Source: Endozoicomonas ascidiicola
GTDB lineage: Bacteria; Pseudomonadota; Gammaproteobacteria; Pseudomonadales; Endozoicomonadaceae
NCBI RefSeq assembly: GCF_001646945.1
Contig: NZ_LUTV01000004.1
Span: 482,508-546,507 of the forward strand
DNA length: 64,000 nt
Direction: 5' to 3'
Under the pieces are notes generated by a model that did not search any database, had not been told where the DNA came from, and worked only from the letters and a program-made list of their open reading frames with translations. Each line of letters opens with the position of its first letter. Within the stretch, counting starts at the first letter, position 1. Positions 46,727 through 56,900 of the stretch are shown here, piece after piece. The translations under genes and the position numbers were made by a program.

Positions 46727-47740
46727 ATGCTTAAACAGCCCATTTCATTATCCATCCGTCGAGTTTTCATTCTGACCATTGAGCATATGATCAGTACCAG
46801 TATTACTTTGCCTTTGGAAATGCTCGAGGCAGCCCGCACTTATCAGGACATCCACAAACCACCCGATAAAACTGACATTCTATTTTGCTCAAATCAGGAA
46901 AATGCAGTGACTACCACCGGGGGTTTGAGAATCACTCCAGATTCCCCATTATCAGCAACCGGGCACGGTGACTTGATATTAATCCCTGCACTGTGGCGAA
47001 ATCCCGTGCCACTGGTTCGTAAAAACCCGGCGATCGTTAACTGGATCAAAGAGCAGCACAAAGCAGGTGCTGTTTTTGTGGTTGCCGGAACCGGCGTTAC
47101 ATTTATGGCTGCAGCCGGTCTTTTGAATCGTCAACCCGCCACTACGCACTGGTTCTATATGAACACGTTACAGCGGGCTTTTCCTGCCGTAGATTTTATG
47201 CCAAATCATTTAATTACCCGGGCTGGGCGGATTTATTGCGCCGGGAGTGTCAATTCCGTTGCCGACCTAATGGTGCATCTTATTGAGGGTGCTTTCAGCA
47301 CGACCATTGCCCGCAAAGTTGAGCAGCAGTTCTCCCATGAGATTCGAAAATCCTTCAAAGAAACCCACTTTGCTGAAGATCATAAAACCGCGCATCAGGA
47401 TGAAGTGATTGTGGCGTTGCAAGATTTCATTCACCAGCACTTCGCCAATGACATCTCCATTGAAGACCTTTGTCGGTTATCCGACTTAAACAGTCGCACT
47501 CTTAACCGCCGATTCCGCGAAGCTGCACGAATCACACCCATGGCCTACGTTCGCCAAATCCGACTTGATCAGGCGAGAGATCTATTAAAGAATACGAATC
47601 TGGGCATTGCAGAAATTGCGGTTCAGGCAGGGTTTAGTGATCCTGATTACTTTGCCCGTCTTTTCAAGCGTGACTACCAGCTCACGCCCACAGAGTTCAG
47701 GCGAAGTGTTCGGGGTAAATTATTCTATCTCAACGATTAA
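46727..47740 (+). CDS. GlxA-type AraC family transcriptional regulator
   Basis: 337 residues. The N-terminal DJ-1/PfpI-like amidotransferase domain (about 10-190) starts RRVFILTIEHMIS and includes FVVAGTGVTFMAAAGLL; the position of the usual nucleophile Cys is Thr here. The C-terminal double HTH (about 230-330) reads SIEDLCRLSDLNSRTLNRRF and AEIAVQAGFSDPDYFARLFKR. The effector is unknown. It is divergent from fabY, though no link is shown. A palindromic repeat starts at the base after its stop. Confidence 0.9.
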   Translation: MLKQPISLSIRRVFILTIEHMISTSITLPLEMLEAARTYQDIHKPPDKTDILFCSNQENAVTTTGGLRITPDSPLSATGHGDLILIPALWRNPVPLVRKNPAIVNWIKEQHKAGAVFVVAGTGVTFMAAAGLLNRQPATTHWFYMNTLQRAFPAVDFMPNHLITRAGRIYCAGSVNSVADLMVHLIEGAFSTTIARKVEQQFSHEIRKSFKETHFAEDHKTAHQDEVIVALQDFIHQHFANDISIEDLCRLSDLNSRTLNRRFREAARITPMAYVRQIRLDQARDLLKNTNLGIAEIAVQAGFSDPDYFARLFKRDYQLTPTEFRRSVRGKLFYLND

Positions 47741-47899
47741 TACCAATTCTGTTTTTAAATTATGGGCTGCGCAGCCATTTTGACCGACTGGATCTGCGTT
47801 GAAGTTCCTCGCCATAGCTACGCCTATGACTCGTCTCTTCGCCTTGCCCAGTCGCCCAAAATAACTTGCTCGTTCCAAAATTTAAAAACGCCATTGGTA
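47741..47899. repeat. Palindromic intergenic repeat element, copy 2 (MITE/REP-like)
   Basis: About 159 bp starting at the base after the AraC stop. Arms: taccaattctgtttttaaat on the left, with the reverse complement of the right arm reading taccaatggcgtttttaaat; further inner pairing involves attttgNNcgactgg. The core ctgcgttgaag...catagctacgcctatg...cgccttgc matches the reverse complement of the core at 3718-3894. It may also end the regulator transcript. Confidence 0.75.
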
Positions 47900-47993
47900 T
47901 AATTCACGGTTATGCCCTTACGAAAAGTAAACAGATTCGGTATGCTTTTGGACTCATAATAATAATCAGCCACATCGGCACTACGGAGATCTT

Positions 47994-48455
47994 TTGACAA
48001 TGTCACAGATGACGTCTTTCAAAATGGGAAAACTGGCAGCAGGCTTTTTGCTGACCACCCTTTCAACCCTCACTTTCGCTGCTTCACCACTGGGAACCTG
48101 GAAAACCATTGATGATGAAACTGGCGACGCCACCAGCTATGTCACTATTTTTGAAGACAACGGAACGCTCTCTGGCAAAATCACCAAGCTGCTCGATCCT
48201 GAGTCAAAAGATGACATCTGCAACCTGTGCGAAGGTGACTTGAAAGACCAGAAAATTGAAGGAATGACTATTCTCTGGGGCATGGAAAAACAGGGCAGTA
48301 AGTACGACGATGGTGAAATTATTGATCCAGCGTCAGGTAAAGTATACAGCGCTAACATGAAAGTCACTGACGGTGGTGAGAAACTGGAAGTTCGTGGTTA
48401 CATCGGCTTTGCTCTGCTTGGCCGTTCCCAGACCTGGCTGCGTGTTGAAGAATAA
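47994..48455 (+). CDS. DUF2147 family exported protein
   Basis: 153 residues with an N-terminal signal peptide ending near LTFAASP, then the DUF2147 domain: PLGTWKTIDDETG, YVTIFEDNGTLSGKI, CNLCEGDLKD, ILWGMEKQG, GKVYSANM and GFALLGRSQTWLR. Members are small lipocalin-like periplasmic proteins of unknown function. The TTG at 47994 has GGAG five bases upstream; an ATG two codons later lies 11 bases from that site. The CxxC pair may form a disulfide. Confidence 0.88.
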   Translation: MTMSQMTSFKMGKLAAGFLLTTLSTLTFAASPLGTWKTIDDETGDATSYVTIFEDNGTLSGKITKLLDPESKDDICNLCEGDLKDQKIEGMTILWGMEKQGSKYDDGEIIDPASGKVYSANMKVTDGGEKLEVRGYIGFALLGRSQTWLRVEE

Positions 48456-48466
48456 GTGATAACTCG

Positions 48467-48979
48467 TTGAACTTATTAGCTATTATTGTTTTTCTGATAG
48501 CCAGCCTTGTTGCTGGCTCTCTTTTATTCTGGGCATTGCGATTAGGCATTGGCCCTGTACCCACCTCTCCTTCTGTACAAAAAACAATACTGGAAATCCT
48601 TCCTGATAACCTATCGGGTAATGCTGTTGAGTTAGGATGCGGCTGGGGACAGCTCCTCAATCTACTGCAGGTCAAATACCCTACCCAGACTATTTACGGC
48701 TATGAGCGTTCACCAATACCCGCAATGTTCAGTCAACTTACAACGGGTGCGTGCATTAAGAAGCAGGATTTTTTCAACGGGGACTTTCAGCAGACGGGAT
48801 TGATTCTTTGTTATCTTTACCCGGGCGCCATGGAGAAAATTGAGCAAAAGCTAATTCCCAAACTGCCCTCAGGGTGCTGGATTGTCACCCATACCTTCAG
48901 CTTGCGAAAACGACATCCGGTAAACGTTATGAAATCCAATGACCTCTACCAGACGCCGGTGTATCTCTATCGGCTATAA
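48467..48979 (+). CDS. Membrane-anchored class I SAM methyltransferase
   Basis: 170 residues with an N-terminal hydrophobic helix (LLAIIVFLIASLVAGSLLFWAL), then a compact Rossmann methyltransferase with motif I VELGCGWGQLLNLL and YGYERSP after strand 2. No metal or substrate signature is seen. The TTG start lacks a clear ribosome-binding site, so the N-terminus is uncertain, but the hydrophobic segment is in frame. It follows the DUF2147 gene by 11 bases and is convergent with feoC. The substrate is unknown. Confidence 0.75.
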   Translation: MNLLAIIVFLIASLVAGSLLFWALRLGIGPVPTSPSVQKTILEILPDNLSGNAVELGCGWGQLLNLLQVKYPTQTIYGYERSPIPAMFSQLTTGACIKKQDFFNGDFQQTGLILCYLYPGAMEKIEQKLIPKLPSGCWIVTHTFSLRKRHPVNVMKSNDLYQTPVYLYRL

Positions 48980-48984
48980 GCCGT

Positions 48985-49245
48985 TCATGAAACGGACGTT
49001 AAAGGAATTCCCAAAGCCTCTCTTCCTTTCCAGCGATAGATTTCCAGTTCCGCAGGGTCACAGGAAACACAGCCTTTTTTACAGGCCGTGAAGCACTGCG
49101 GTGACTCACAGATTACCTGCCCCTTTCGCAACCAGTGAGACAACATGCCCCGCATCGCCTCAGGTGTCGTCTTGAACTTCACACTGAGGTCTGCAAGGGA
49201 GCAGACCTTCTGTTCTTTCAGGTAGTCACGAATAGCAATCAGCAC
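48985..49245 (-). CDS. feoC: FeoC-like iron transport regulator
   Basis: 86 residues. The N-terminal winged-helix (IAIRDYLKEQKVCSLADLSVKF...AMRGMLSHWLRKG) is followed by a Cys-rich loop (CESPQCFTACKKGCVSC) of the FeoC type, which can bind an iron-sulfur cluster or zinc and is thought to modulate FeoB. The start is a GTG at 49245 without a strong site. It lies 30 bases after feoB, at the end of feoABC. Confidence 0.88.
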   Translation of the reverse strand: MLIAIRDYLKEQKVCSLADLSVKFKTTPEAMRGMLSHWLRKGQVICESPQCFTACKKGCVSCDPAELEIYRWKGREALGIPLTSVS

Positions 49246-49275
49246 AGCGTAATCCGGATAATCATTTCAGTGACT

Positions 49276-51636
49276 TCATTGCGTTGAGGACTCCATGCGC
49301 CCTAACAGAACAGCACCACCCAGTTTTCGCATCAATGCAATGGCAATAAACATCACAAGAGCAATACTCACAACCCAGAGTGCCGTTTCTTCAGGTTGAA
49401 CATGAGCCAGCGACAATTGGTAATACAACGTTGCCGTCGCATAACCAAGCAGGAAGGTCCAGAACGCAATAAACAGTGTCCAGCCGGCGGTAGTTTCCCG
49501 GTAAATCGCACCCAATGCCGCAACGCAAGGTGTATACAGCAGTATCATCAACAGATAGGCAATCACCGCGGCATCGCTTGGGAAGAGTTTTGCCATCACT
49601 GCAAAGGTGCTGACATCGACGTCCTGATCACTGGCCACTGATTCAATGTCGCTGAGATCACCCACCTGAATCCCCAACGGATCAGCAAACGAACCGGCAA
49701 GATCACCAAGGTTGGCAGGGATGGTAGCAAATGCTTCTTGAATGCCCGCCATCAAATCAAAAGATTCATCCTCTGCAGCGCTCTTGTTTTCTGAAGCCGC
49801 AATGGCGCTGTACATAGAATCGAGGGTACCGACAACAGCTTCTTTCGCCAGAATGCCGGTAAAGAGACCCACCGCTGCTGGCCAATTATCTTCCGTCATG
49901 CCCATTGGTGCGAAGATAGGGGTGATGCTCTGGCCAATCTTGCTCAGCACGGAGCTTTGGGTATCCTGATGGCCAAAAGAACCATCAGTGCCAATCGCAT
50001 TCAATGTGTTCAAGATCACCACCACCATCACAATGGCTTTACCGGCGCGAAGAATAAAAGACTTCAATCGATCCCAGGTACGAAGCAACACCTGAGTGAC
50101 CGAAGGCAAATGGTAGTTTGGAAGTTCCATAATGAACGGTGAGCTATCCCCACGCAGCACACTTTTCTTCAGAATAAGCCCGGTAAAAATCGCCGCCAGA
50201 ATACCCACCAGATAGAGCGTAAAGACGACATTCTGCCCCGACTCTGGAAAGAATGCTGCTGCAAACAAGGCATAGACGGGCAACCGGGCACCACAGGACA
50301 TAAATGGCGCCATGGAGATGGTTAACAACCGGTCTTTTTCATTATCCAGCGTTCTGGCCGCCATGATAGCGGGCACGTTACAGCCAAAACCCACCAGCAT
50401 CGGCACGAATGCTTTACCGGGCAATCCTAGAAACCGCATTAACCGGTCAACAACAAATGCGGCTCTGGCCATATAACCAGAATCTTCAAGAATCGACAGG
50501 AAGAGAAAGAGAAACGCGATTACCGGAATAAATGTGGAAACGGTTTGCACACCACCACCCACCCCGTTGGCGAGCAGAGTAACGATCCAATCCGGAGTAC
50601 CAAGATTGGTTAGCCAATAGCCTAGGCCATCAACCAGTAATGCACCGGTAAAAAGATCAAAGAAATCAATGAATGCACTACCGAAATTAATAGTGAACAT
50701 GAACATCAAATACATGACACCCAGAAACACCGGAAAGCCCAGGAAACGATTCAGAACAATACGATCAATGGATTCAGTCAACTTATGGCTGACCATGCCA
50801 CGCTCTTTAATGGCACTGGTCATCACACGGCCAATGGCATCGTACCGACGGCTGGCGAGAATAATGTCCATATCCTCATCCATCGCAGACTCAAGGAGAT
50901 GTCTTTGCTGTGTTGCCGTGTTGACTGATTGCCAAGACGTTTCAGGCACATCAGCACTCTCGGTAGCTGGGTCGCCTTCCAGTAACTTCAGGGATTGCCA
51001 GCGTAAAGCCCCGTGATCCTCTAATTCCACTTTCAACACTGACTCAATTTCAGCCAATGCGGCTTCCAGTTGTTCACCAATATTAAGTGGTGGCGCAATG
51101 GCGACGCCATTTTCAAGAAAGGTATTAATGGATTTCTGAAATACACTGATGTTTTTACTTTTACTGGCAATCAGTGGCAACACCGGACAGCCCAGTTCTT
51201 TTGATAAGGCATCCAGATGAATATCCATCCCCTTCTCTTTCGCCACATCCATCATGTTTAAAACAATGATGACCGGGACGCCCATATCCAGAAGCTGGGA
51301 GGTGAGATAGAGGTTTCGCTCAATGTTAGAAGCATCAACGATATTGATAATCAGATCTGCTTCCCGCTGAAGAATATAATCCCGGGCAATCTGTTCATCC
51401 ATGGAGACATCACTGTCGATGACATCCAGACAATAGGTGCCGGGCAGATCAACCACCTCGATGGATGAACCTTCAATTTTGTAGATGCCGCTGCGCTTTT
51501 CTACCGTCACGCCGGGCCAGTTGCCGACGCGCTGGCGAGACCCCGTCAAGGCGTTAAAGAGTGTGGTTTTGCCGCAGTTTGGGTTACCTACAATGGCAAC
51601 AACGTGTTCATTGGTCGGATTCTTTGTGGGAATCAT
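49276..51636 (-). CDS. feoB: Ferrous iron transporter FeoB
   Basis: 786 residues. Imports Fe(II) across the inner membrane. The N-terminal G domain has G1 GNPNCGKTTLFNAL, G3 DLPGTY and G4 NMMD. The membrane part has two Gate domains with the conserved GFGCNVPAIMA. Full length. Its start overlaps the feoA stop by four bases (ATGA). Confidence 0.97.
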   Translation of the reverse strand: MIPTKNPTNEHVVAIVGNPNCGKTTLFNALTGSRQRVGNWPGVTVEKRSGIYKIEGSSIEVVDLPGTYCLDVIDSDVSMDEQIARDYILQREADLIINIVDASNIERNLYLTSQLLDMGVPVIIVLNMMDVAKEKGMDIHLDALSKELGCPVLPLIASKSKNISVFQKSINTFLENGVAIAPPLNIGEQLEAALAEIESVLKVELEDHGALRWQSLKLLEGDPATESADVPETSWQSVNTATQQRHLLESAMDEDMDIILASRRYDAIGRVMTSAIKERGMVSHKLTESIDRIVLNRFLGFPVFLGVMYLMFMFTINFGSAFIDFFDLFTGALLVDGLGYWLTNLGTPDWIVTLLANGVGGGVQTVSTFIPVIAFLFLFLSILEDSGYMARAAFVVDRLMRFLGLPGKAFVPMLVGFGCNVPAIMAARTLDNEKDRLLTISMAPFMSCGARLPVYALFAAAFFPESGQNVVFTLYLVGILAAIFTGLILKKSVLRGDSSPFIMELPNYHLPSVTQVLLRTWDRLKSFILRAGKAIVMVVVILNTLNAIGTDGSFGHQDTQSSVLSKIGQSITPIFAPMGMTEDNWPAAVGLFTGILAKEAVVGTLDSMYSAIAASENKSAAEDESFDLMAGIQEAFATIPANLGDLAGSFADPLGIQVGDLSDIESVASDQDVDVSTFAVMAKLFPSDAAVIAYLLMILLYTPCVAALGAIYRETTAGWTLFIAFWTFLLGYATATLYYQLSLAHVQPEETALWVVSIALVMFIAIALMRKLGGAVLLGRMESSTQ

Positions 51637-51863
51637 AGTCGGGACACCTCAACCGTTGCTGCTTCATCACGACGAACAGACAGTTTAAACCCTCTTACTT
51701 CCAATTGAATGGGGTCACCCAGTGGGGCAACACGGCTGACAGTGAATTGGGTTCCCGGGGTCAGTCCCATGGCCAGCAGTTTACGCCGATAAGCATTGCC
51801 CGACTGGTTGAAAGCCGTGACCTTTCCCTTCTCACCGGTTTTTAATTCACCCAATGTCACCAT
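51633..51863 (-). CDS. feoA: Ferrous iron transport protein A
   Basis: 76 residues from the ATG at 51863, the normal FeoA size; the frame is open 38 codons further but that part is hydrophobic and lacks a site. It is an SH3-like cytoplasmic protein (MVTLGELKTGEKGKV...LLAMGLTPGTQF) needed for FeoB activity. GGAG lies 10 bases upstream. First gene of the operon; the 371 bases upstream contain FNR-like and Fur-like sites and the GAPDH terminator. Confidence 0.95.
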   Translation of the reverse strand: MVTLGELKTGEKGKVTAFNQSGNAYRRKLLAMGLTPGTQFTVSRVAPLGDPIQLEVRGFKLSVRRDEAATVEVSRL

Positions 51864-52050
51864 TATTGACCGCTCTCCACTGATTTTGAAAAAGGATGCG
51901 GCTGAAAATATCAATGATATAAAGAAGTTCAGTTCAAAAATCAGGCTAACGTTCTCAAAAAGACACCTTGAAAACATTATTATTGTTGTGGAATTAGCGC
52001 TGCGATGATGACTTCAGGTCATTTTCAGCTACCCGAAATATATACACAAA

Positions 52051-52065
52051 TGAGAATGGTTACAA
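52051..52065 (-). promoter_or_regulatory. Candidate Fur box of the feo operon
   Basis: TGAGAAT-g-GTTACAA agrees at 10 of 14 positions with the 7-1-7 Fur core TGATAATnATTATCA. It lies between the FNR-like site and feoA, where a repressor would cover the start of transcription. Confidence 0.45.
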
Positions 52066-52093
52066 TTTAATGTCTGGCAATTTATAACGCGCA

Positions 52094-52107
52094 TTGATTC
52101 AAATCAA
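52094..52107 (-). promoter_or_regulatory. FNR/Anr box of the feo operon
   Basis: TTGAT-TCAA-ATCAA is a perfect match to the FNR consensus TTGATnnnnATCAA. From a centre at 52100.5, a class II promoter would start near 52059; a possible -10 (TAAATT) lies at 52064-52069, as that model needs. Feo operons are often activated by FNR. Confidence 0.7.
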
Positions 52108-52178
52108 TTGTATTATGCCAATTCAACTGATTGATAAGTCGACAGTTAAAGGTAGAGAGAATTATTTTAATAAGAACA

Positions 52179-52206
52179 CCCAGCGATTTCATGGTTAATC
52201 GCTGGG
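52179..52206 (-). terminator. Intrinsic terminator of the GAPDH gene
   Basis: A perfect 10-bp stem (CCCAGCGATT / AATCGCTGGG) with an 8-base loop. On the minus strand it starts 29 bases after the GAPDH stop and is followed by a T-rich run. Confidence 0.85.
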
Positions 52207-52234
52207 TAGGGTATTGGACTGTATTAAGTGTGGC

Positions 52235-53668
52235 TTATGGAATAGATGGGTACATCACGCCACACATGTACTGCAGAATACGATTCACCTGACAGCTGTA
52301 GCCAAATTCATTGTCGTACCAGACGTAGAGAACACAACGCTTACCATCAACAATCGTGGCCTGCCCATCCACCACACCGGCTCGTCGGCTGCCAACAAAG
52401 TCACTGGAAACTGCTTCAACGGACGTCACATAATCCACCTGCTTTTGCAGGCTGGAGTGCAGAGAGGTTTCCCGCAGGAAGTCGTTCAGTGCATCAACGT
52501 CCGTCTCTTTTGCCAGAGATAAGTTCAGAATTGCCAGAGAAACGTTAGGCGTTGGCACCCGGATCGCATTACCGGTGAGTTTACCTTCCAGCTCTGGCAG
52601 TGCTTTGGCCACAGCCTTGGCAGCACCGGTTTCGGTGATGACCATGTTCAGTGCCGCACTGCGACCACGACGCTCGCCCTTGTGATAGTTATCAATCAGG
52701 TTCTGGTCATTGGTGTACGAGTGAACGGTTTCAACATGCCCATGTTCAACACCAAACTGATCATTGATGGCTTTCAATACCGGGGTAATGGCGTTGGTGG
52801 TACAGGAAGCGGCGGAAAGAATCTGATCTTCCGGAAGAATGTCGTTATGGTTCACACCATAAACCACGTTCTTGATATCGCCTTTACCTGGCGCCGTCAG
52901 TAATACGCGGGACACACCACTCGCTTCAAGGTGCAGGCCAAGCCCTTCCTTATCACGCCATTTGCCGGTGTTATCTACCACGATGGCATTGTTGATGCCG
53001 TATTCGGTGTAATCTATGGAATCCGGTGCATTGGAATAGATCACCTGAATACCAACGCCGTTGGCGTAAATAATGCTATTTTCTTCATCAACAGAGATGG
53101 TGCCTTGAAAGGAACCATGGACTGAATCACGGCGCAAAAGGCTGGCGCGTTTCTGTAGATCGTTATCCGCACCACCCGGGCGAACCACAACCGCACGCAA
53201 ATTCAAGCCAGAACCACCGCCGGCACGTTCAACCAATAAACGCGCCATCAAACGGCCAATACGACCGAAACCGTATAACACTACATCCTGACCTTCACTC
53301 AATGGCTGTTTATTGCCATTGGTAATACCTGCAACCTTTTCAGTAACATAGTCTTCAAGACTTAAACCATTTCCTTCGCGGCGATAGTCCACTGCCAACT
53401 TACCAATGTCAATCCGGGATGGGCCTAGATCTAACTTCGAAAGAATGTCGAGCACGGGATAGGTTTCGCGAACAGATAGTTCGCTATCTTCAATCTGCCG
53501 AACAAACTTATGCGCTTTAAGAAGGTTAATGACGGAACGGTTGATCACCGGGCGTCCGTAAACCGAGGTGACAACATGATGATTCCGGTACAACTGACCA
53601 ATCAGAGGGATCATGGACTCTGCAAGAGCCTCGCGCTCTTTCCAGTCTTGAAAACGGTCTGCTACCAC
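52235..53668 (-). CDS. Glyceraldehyde-3-phosphate dehydrogenase, long type
   Basis: 477 residues; standard GAPDH has about 335. A helical N-terminal extension of about 125 residues (VADRFQDWKEREALAESMIPLIGQL) precedes the NAD-binding domain (YGFGRIGRLMARLL) and the catalytic domain with the active Cys in SAASCTTNAITP and HSYTNDQNLID. This matches the long GAPDH adjacent to mfd in pseudomonads, thought to serve gluconeogenesis; direction is inferred. The start is a GTG at 53668 with GGGAAA upstream. Monocistronic, with its own terminator, divergent from mfd. Confidence 0.93.
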   Translation of the reverse strand: MVADRFQDWKEREALAESMIPLIGQLYRNHHVVTSVYGRPVINRSVINLLKAHKFVRQIEDSELSVRETYPVLDILSKLDLGPSRIDIGKLAVDYRREGNGLSLEDYVTEKVAGITNGNKQPLSEGQDVVLYGFGRIGRLMARLLVERAGGGSGLNLRAVVVRPGGADNDLQKRASLLRRDSVHGSFQGTISVDEENSIIYANGVGIQVIYSNAPDSIDYTEYGINNAIVVDNTGKWRDKEGLGLHLEASGVSRVLLTAPGKGDIKNVVYGVNHNDILPEDQILSAASCTTNAITPVLKAINDQFGVEHGHVETVHSYTNDQNLIDNYHKGERRGRSAALNMVITETGAAKAVAKALPELEGKLTGNAIRVPTPNVSLAILNLSLAKETDVDALNDFLRETSLHSSLQKQVDYVTSVEAVSSDFVGSRRAGVVDGQATIVDGKRCVLYVWYDNEFGYSCQVNRILQYMCGVMYPSIP

Positions 53669-53978
53669 GATAATTTCCCGTCGTTTTTATCTATTTGTAA
53701 TGAAATCCCGTCATGGGACTTTTGTTTCGCGGCTATTATCCTTTCTAATAAAACGCAAAGCAACAGATAACAATAAAGACCAACAGATAACACAATCGAT
53801 CACATACCCGTACTACTTATTCCTTTTTAAGGCACTGGGAGAAACCGCTAACAAACGCTACAATTCCCGATCGGTAAATGAAGTGCGGCAATAGGTTCAG
53901 CTATTCAGAAAGCTATTAAAAAAGCTACTCAGTAAACTGATCAATACCAAAAGCACCAAGAGGACGTCCGGACAATTC
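53669..53978. other. 310-base divergent intergenic region (GAPDH / mfd)
   Basis: No gene is supported. The region is AT-rich and must hold the promoters for both divergent genes. I see no clear operator or hairpin in it. Confidence 0.4.
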
Positions 53979-56900
53979 ATGCTTCAACACAACTTCCCCC
54001 TGCCCGCTCACCCCGGGGACAAGCTTCAGTGGGGTAATCTCTCCAAAGCTGGATACGCTTACGCCATTGCTACCGCAGCAACGGCGGATAATCGCCCGCT
54101 GATGATCATCACGCCGGACAGTGCATCGGCTAGCCGGCTAGTTGAAGAACTCGAATTCTTCCTGCCCGATAGCTCAAATGTAAAAGTCACCCAGATGCCG
54201 GACTGGGAAATTCTGCCCTATGATACGTTTTCTCCCCATCAGGACATTATCTCCCAACGACTTTCGACGCTTTACCATTTACCCACGGCCGGTCATTCAG
54301 AGCAAAAGACTGTTCTGGTGATTCCGGTCAGCACTCTGATGCACCGCCTCTGCCCAAAATCCTTTTTACTGGGCAGCGGTCTCTCATTAAAGCCCGGTGA
54401 TATCTTCAACACCAATGAACGGCGGGCGCAGCTTGAACAGGCTGGCTATCATTGTGTGGATTCGGTACTGGAGCACGGTGAGTTTGCCATTCGTGGCTCC
54501 ATCGTTGATATCTACCCTATGGGGTCTGAGATTCCTTACCGGGTTGATCTGTTCGATGATGAAATTGAATCCTTGAGAACCTTCGATCCGGAAACCCAGC
54601 GTTCCGTTGATAAAGTGGCCGCTATAAATCTTCTGCCCGGCCATGAATTCCCGATGGATAAAGCAGGGCGTGAGCGGTTCCGCAGCAACTTTCGGGAACA
54701 ATTTGATGTCAGCCATCGGGATTGCCCGATCTATCAGGACATTGGCGAAGGCATTGCCAGCCCAGGTATCGAATATTACCTGCCGTTGTTCTTTACAGAA
54801 ACAGCCACTTTGTTTGATTACCTGCCAGAATCGACCCGAGTGCTTTCCTATGAATCCGTGGGCAATCGACTGGATCAATATTATCAGGATGTGCATGCCC
54901 GCTACGAAAATCGCCGGGTAGACCCCCAGCGCCCGATTCTGCCACCCGCCAGTGTGTTAATGCTGCCGGATGAACTCCACAGCAGACTCAACAAGCTTCC
55001 CAGAGTGACTCTGTATGAGCAAGCGGTACCCGCAAAAGCCGGACGCTTTAATCTGGATCGGGAATCGTTACCAGAACTCACTTTGAATGCCCGTACCGAT
55101 GAACCGCTCAGTCAGCTAAAAGCCCTTATTGATGACGTTGACCATGTATTACTTGTGGCAGAAAGTGCTGGTCGCCGCGAAGTACTACTGGAGTTACTGG
55201 CACAGAGCCAGATTGTTCCGAACGCCTGTGAAAGCTTTACCGAATTTCAACAATCGCTCCCCAAACTTGCGATCAGCATTGGTCTGCTGGAACACGGGAT
55301 TTATTTAAGCAATGCTAAAACCGCCATCATCCCCGAAGCGTTACTTCTTGGGCAGCGAGTAGTTCAAGCCCGCCGGCGCAAAAGCGGTGAAGATCAAGAC
55401 CCTGATCAGGTTATTCGAAACCTGACTGAACTGCGAATGGGTGCTCCTGTTGTTCATATCGATCACGGTGTTGGTCGTTATCGCGGTTTGGAAACGCTCG
55501 ACGTGGATGGTCAAACCACCGAGTTCCTGACGCTGGAATACGCCAACGAAGCCAAGCTTTATGTTCCGGTTGCGTCACTCCATCTTATTTCCCGATACAC
55601 TGGTGCTGATGATGAAATGGCGCCACTGCATCGCCTTGGCAGTGAACAGTGGACCAAAGCCCGGCGTAAAGCGGCTGAGAAAGCCCGGGATGCGGCTGCA
55701 GAATTACTGGACATTTATGCCCGCCGTGAAGCCAGAACCGGGTTTGCATTTGACTCTCCTGAACAAAACTATCTTGCCTTTGCTGCAGGCTTCCCTTTTG
55801 AAGAAACGCCCGATCAGCAACAAGCCATTGCCGCCGTTGTAAAAGACATGTGTGCCCCCAAACCCATGGATCGTCTGGTGTGCGGCGATGTAGGCTTTGG
55901 TAAAACCGAAGTGGCCATGCGCGCAGCGTTTCTAGCGGCGCAAAGTGGCAAACAAGTCGCGATTTTGGTGCCAACCACCCTGCTGGCTCAGCAACATTAC
56001 GAAAGCTTCCGAGATCGTTTTGCTGACTGGCCGGTGGAAATTGATGTTATTTCCCGCTTTAAATCTCAGAAACAAGTGGATCAACTGAAGGAACGTTTAG
56101 CGGAAGGCAAAGTGGATATTGTCATCGGCACTCACAAAATCCTTCAGGGTGATCTCACCTTTAAACAGCTTGGTTTGTTAATCATTGATGAAGAGCATCG
56201 CTTTGGTGTTCGTCATAAAGAGAAGCTGAAATCTCTACGCTCTGAAGTCGATATTCTCACGCTGACGGCAACGCCGATTCCAAGAACACTGAATATGGCA
56301 ATGTCTGGCATTCGGGATCTTTCCATTATTGCCACGCCACCGGCAAAAAGACTGTCCGTAAAAACCTTTGTGCGCCAGTACGATCAGCCATTGGTGAAAG
56401 AAGCCATTCTCCGTGAACTGCTTCGGGGTGGGCAGGTTTACTACCTCCACAATGAAGTAGAAAGCATAGAAAAAATAGCCGGCGAACTGCAGGAACTGAT
56501 ACCAGAAGCTCGCGTTATCACCGGACACGGCCAGATGCGCGAACGGCAGTTGGAACAGGTGATGTCCGACTTTTATCACAAACGTTATAACGTGCTGGTC
56601 TGCACCACAATTATTGAAACCGGTATTGATATCCCTAACGCCAACACCATTGTTATCAACCGGGCGGATAAGTTTGGTCTGGCGCAGCTGCATCAATTGC
56701 GCGGCCGAGTTGGACGTTCTCATCATCAGGCTTATGCTTACCTGCTGACACCTTCGCCAAAAGCCATGACAAAGGATGCCCAGAAGCGACTGGAAGCCAT
56801 TTCAGAAGCACAAACTCTGGGTGCAGGATTTATGCTGGCGTCTAACGATTTGGAGATTCGTGGAGCGGGCGAGCTGCTGGGCGAAGGTCAAAGTGGTCAG

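Noticed and set aside
54387..54896. 169-codon minus-strand frame
   Set aside because: Antisense to the UvrB-like module of mfd.
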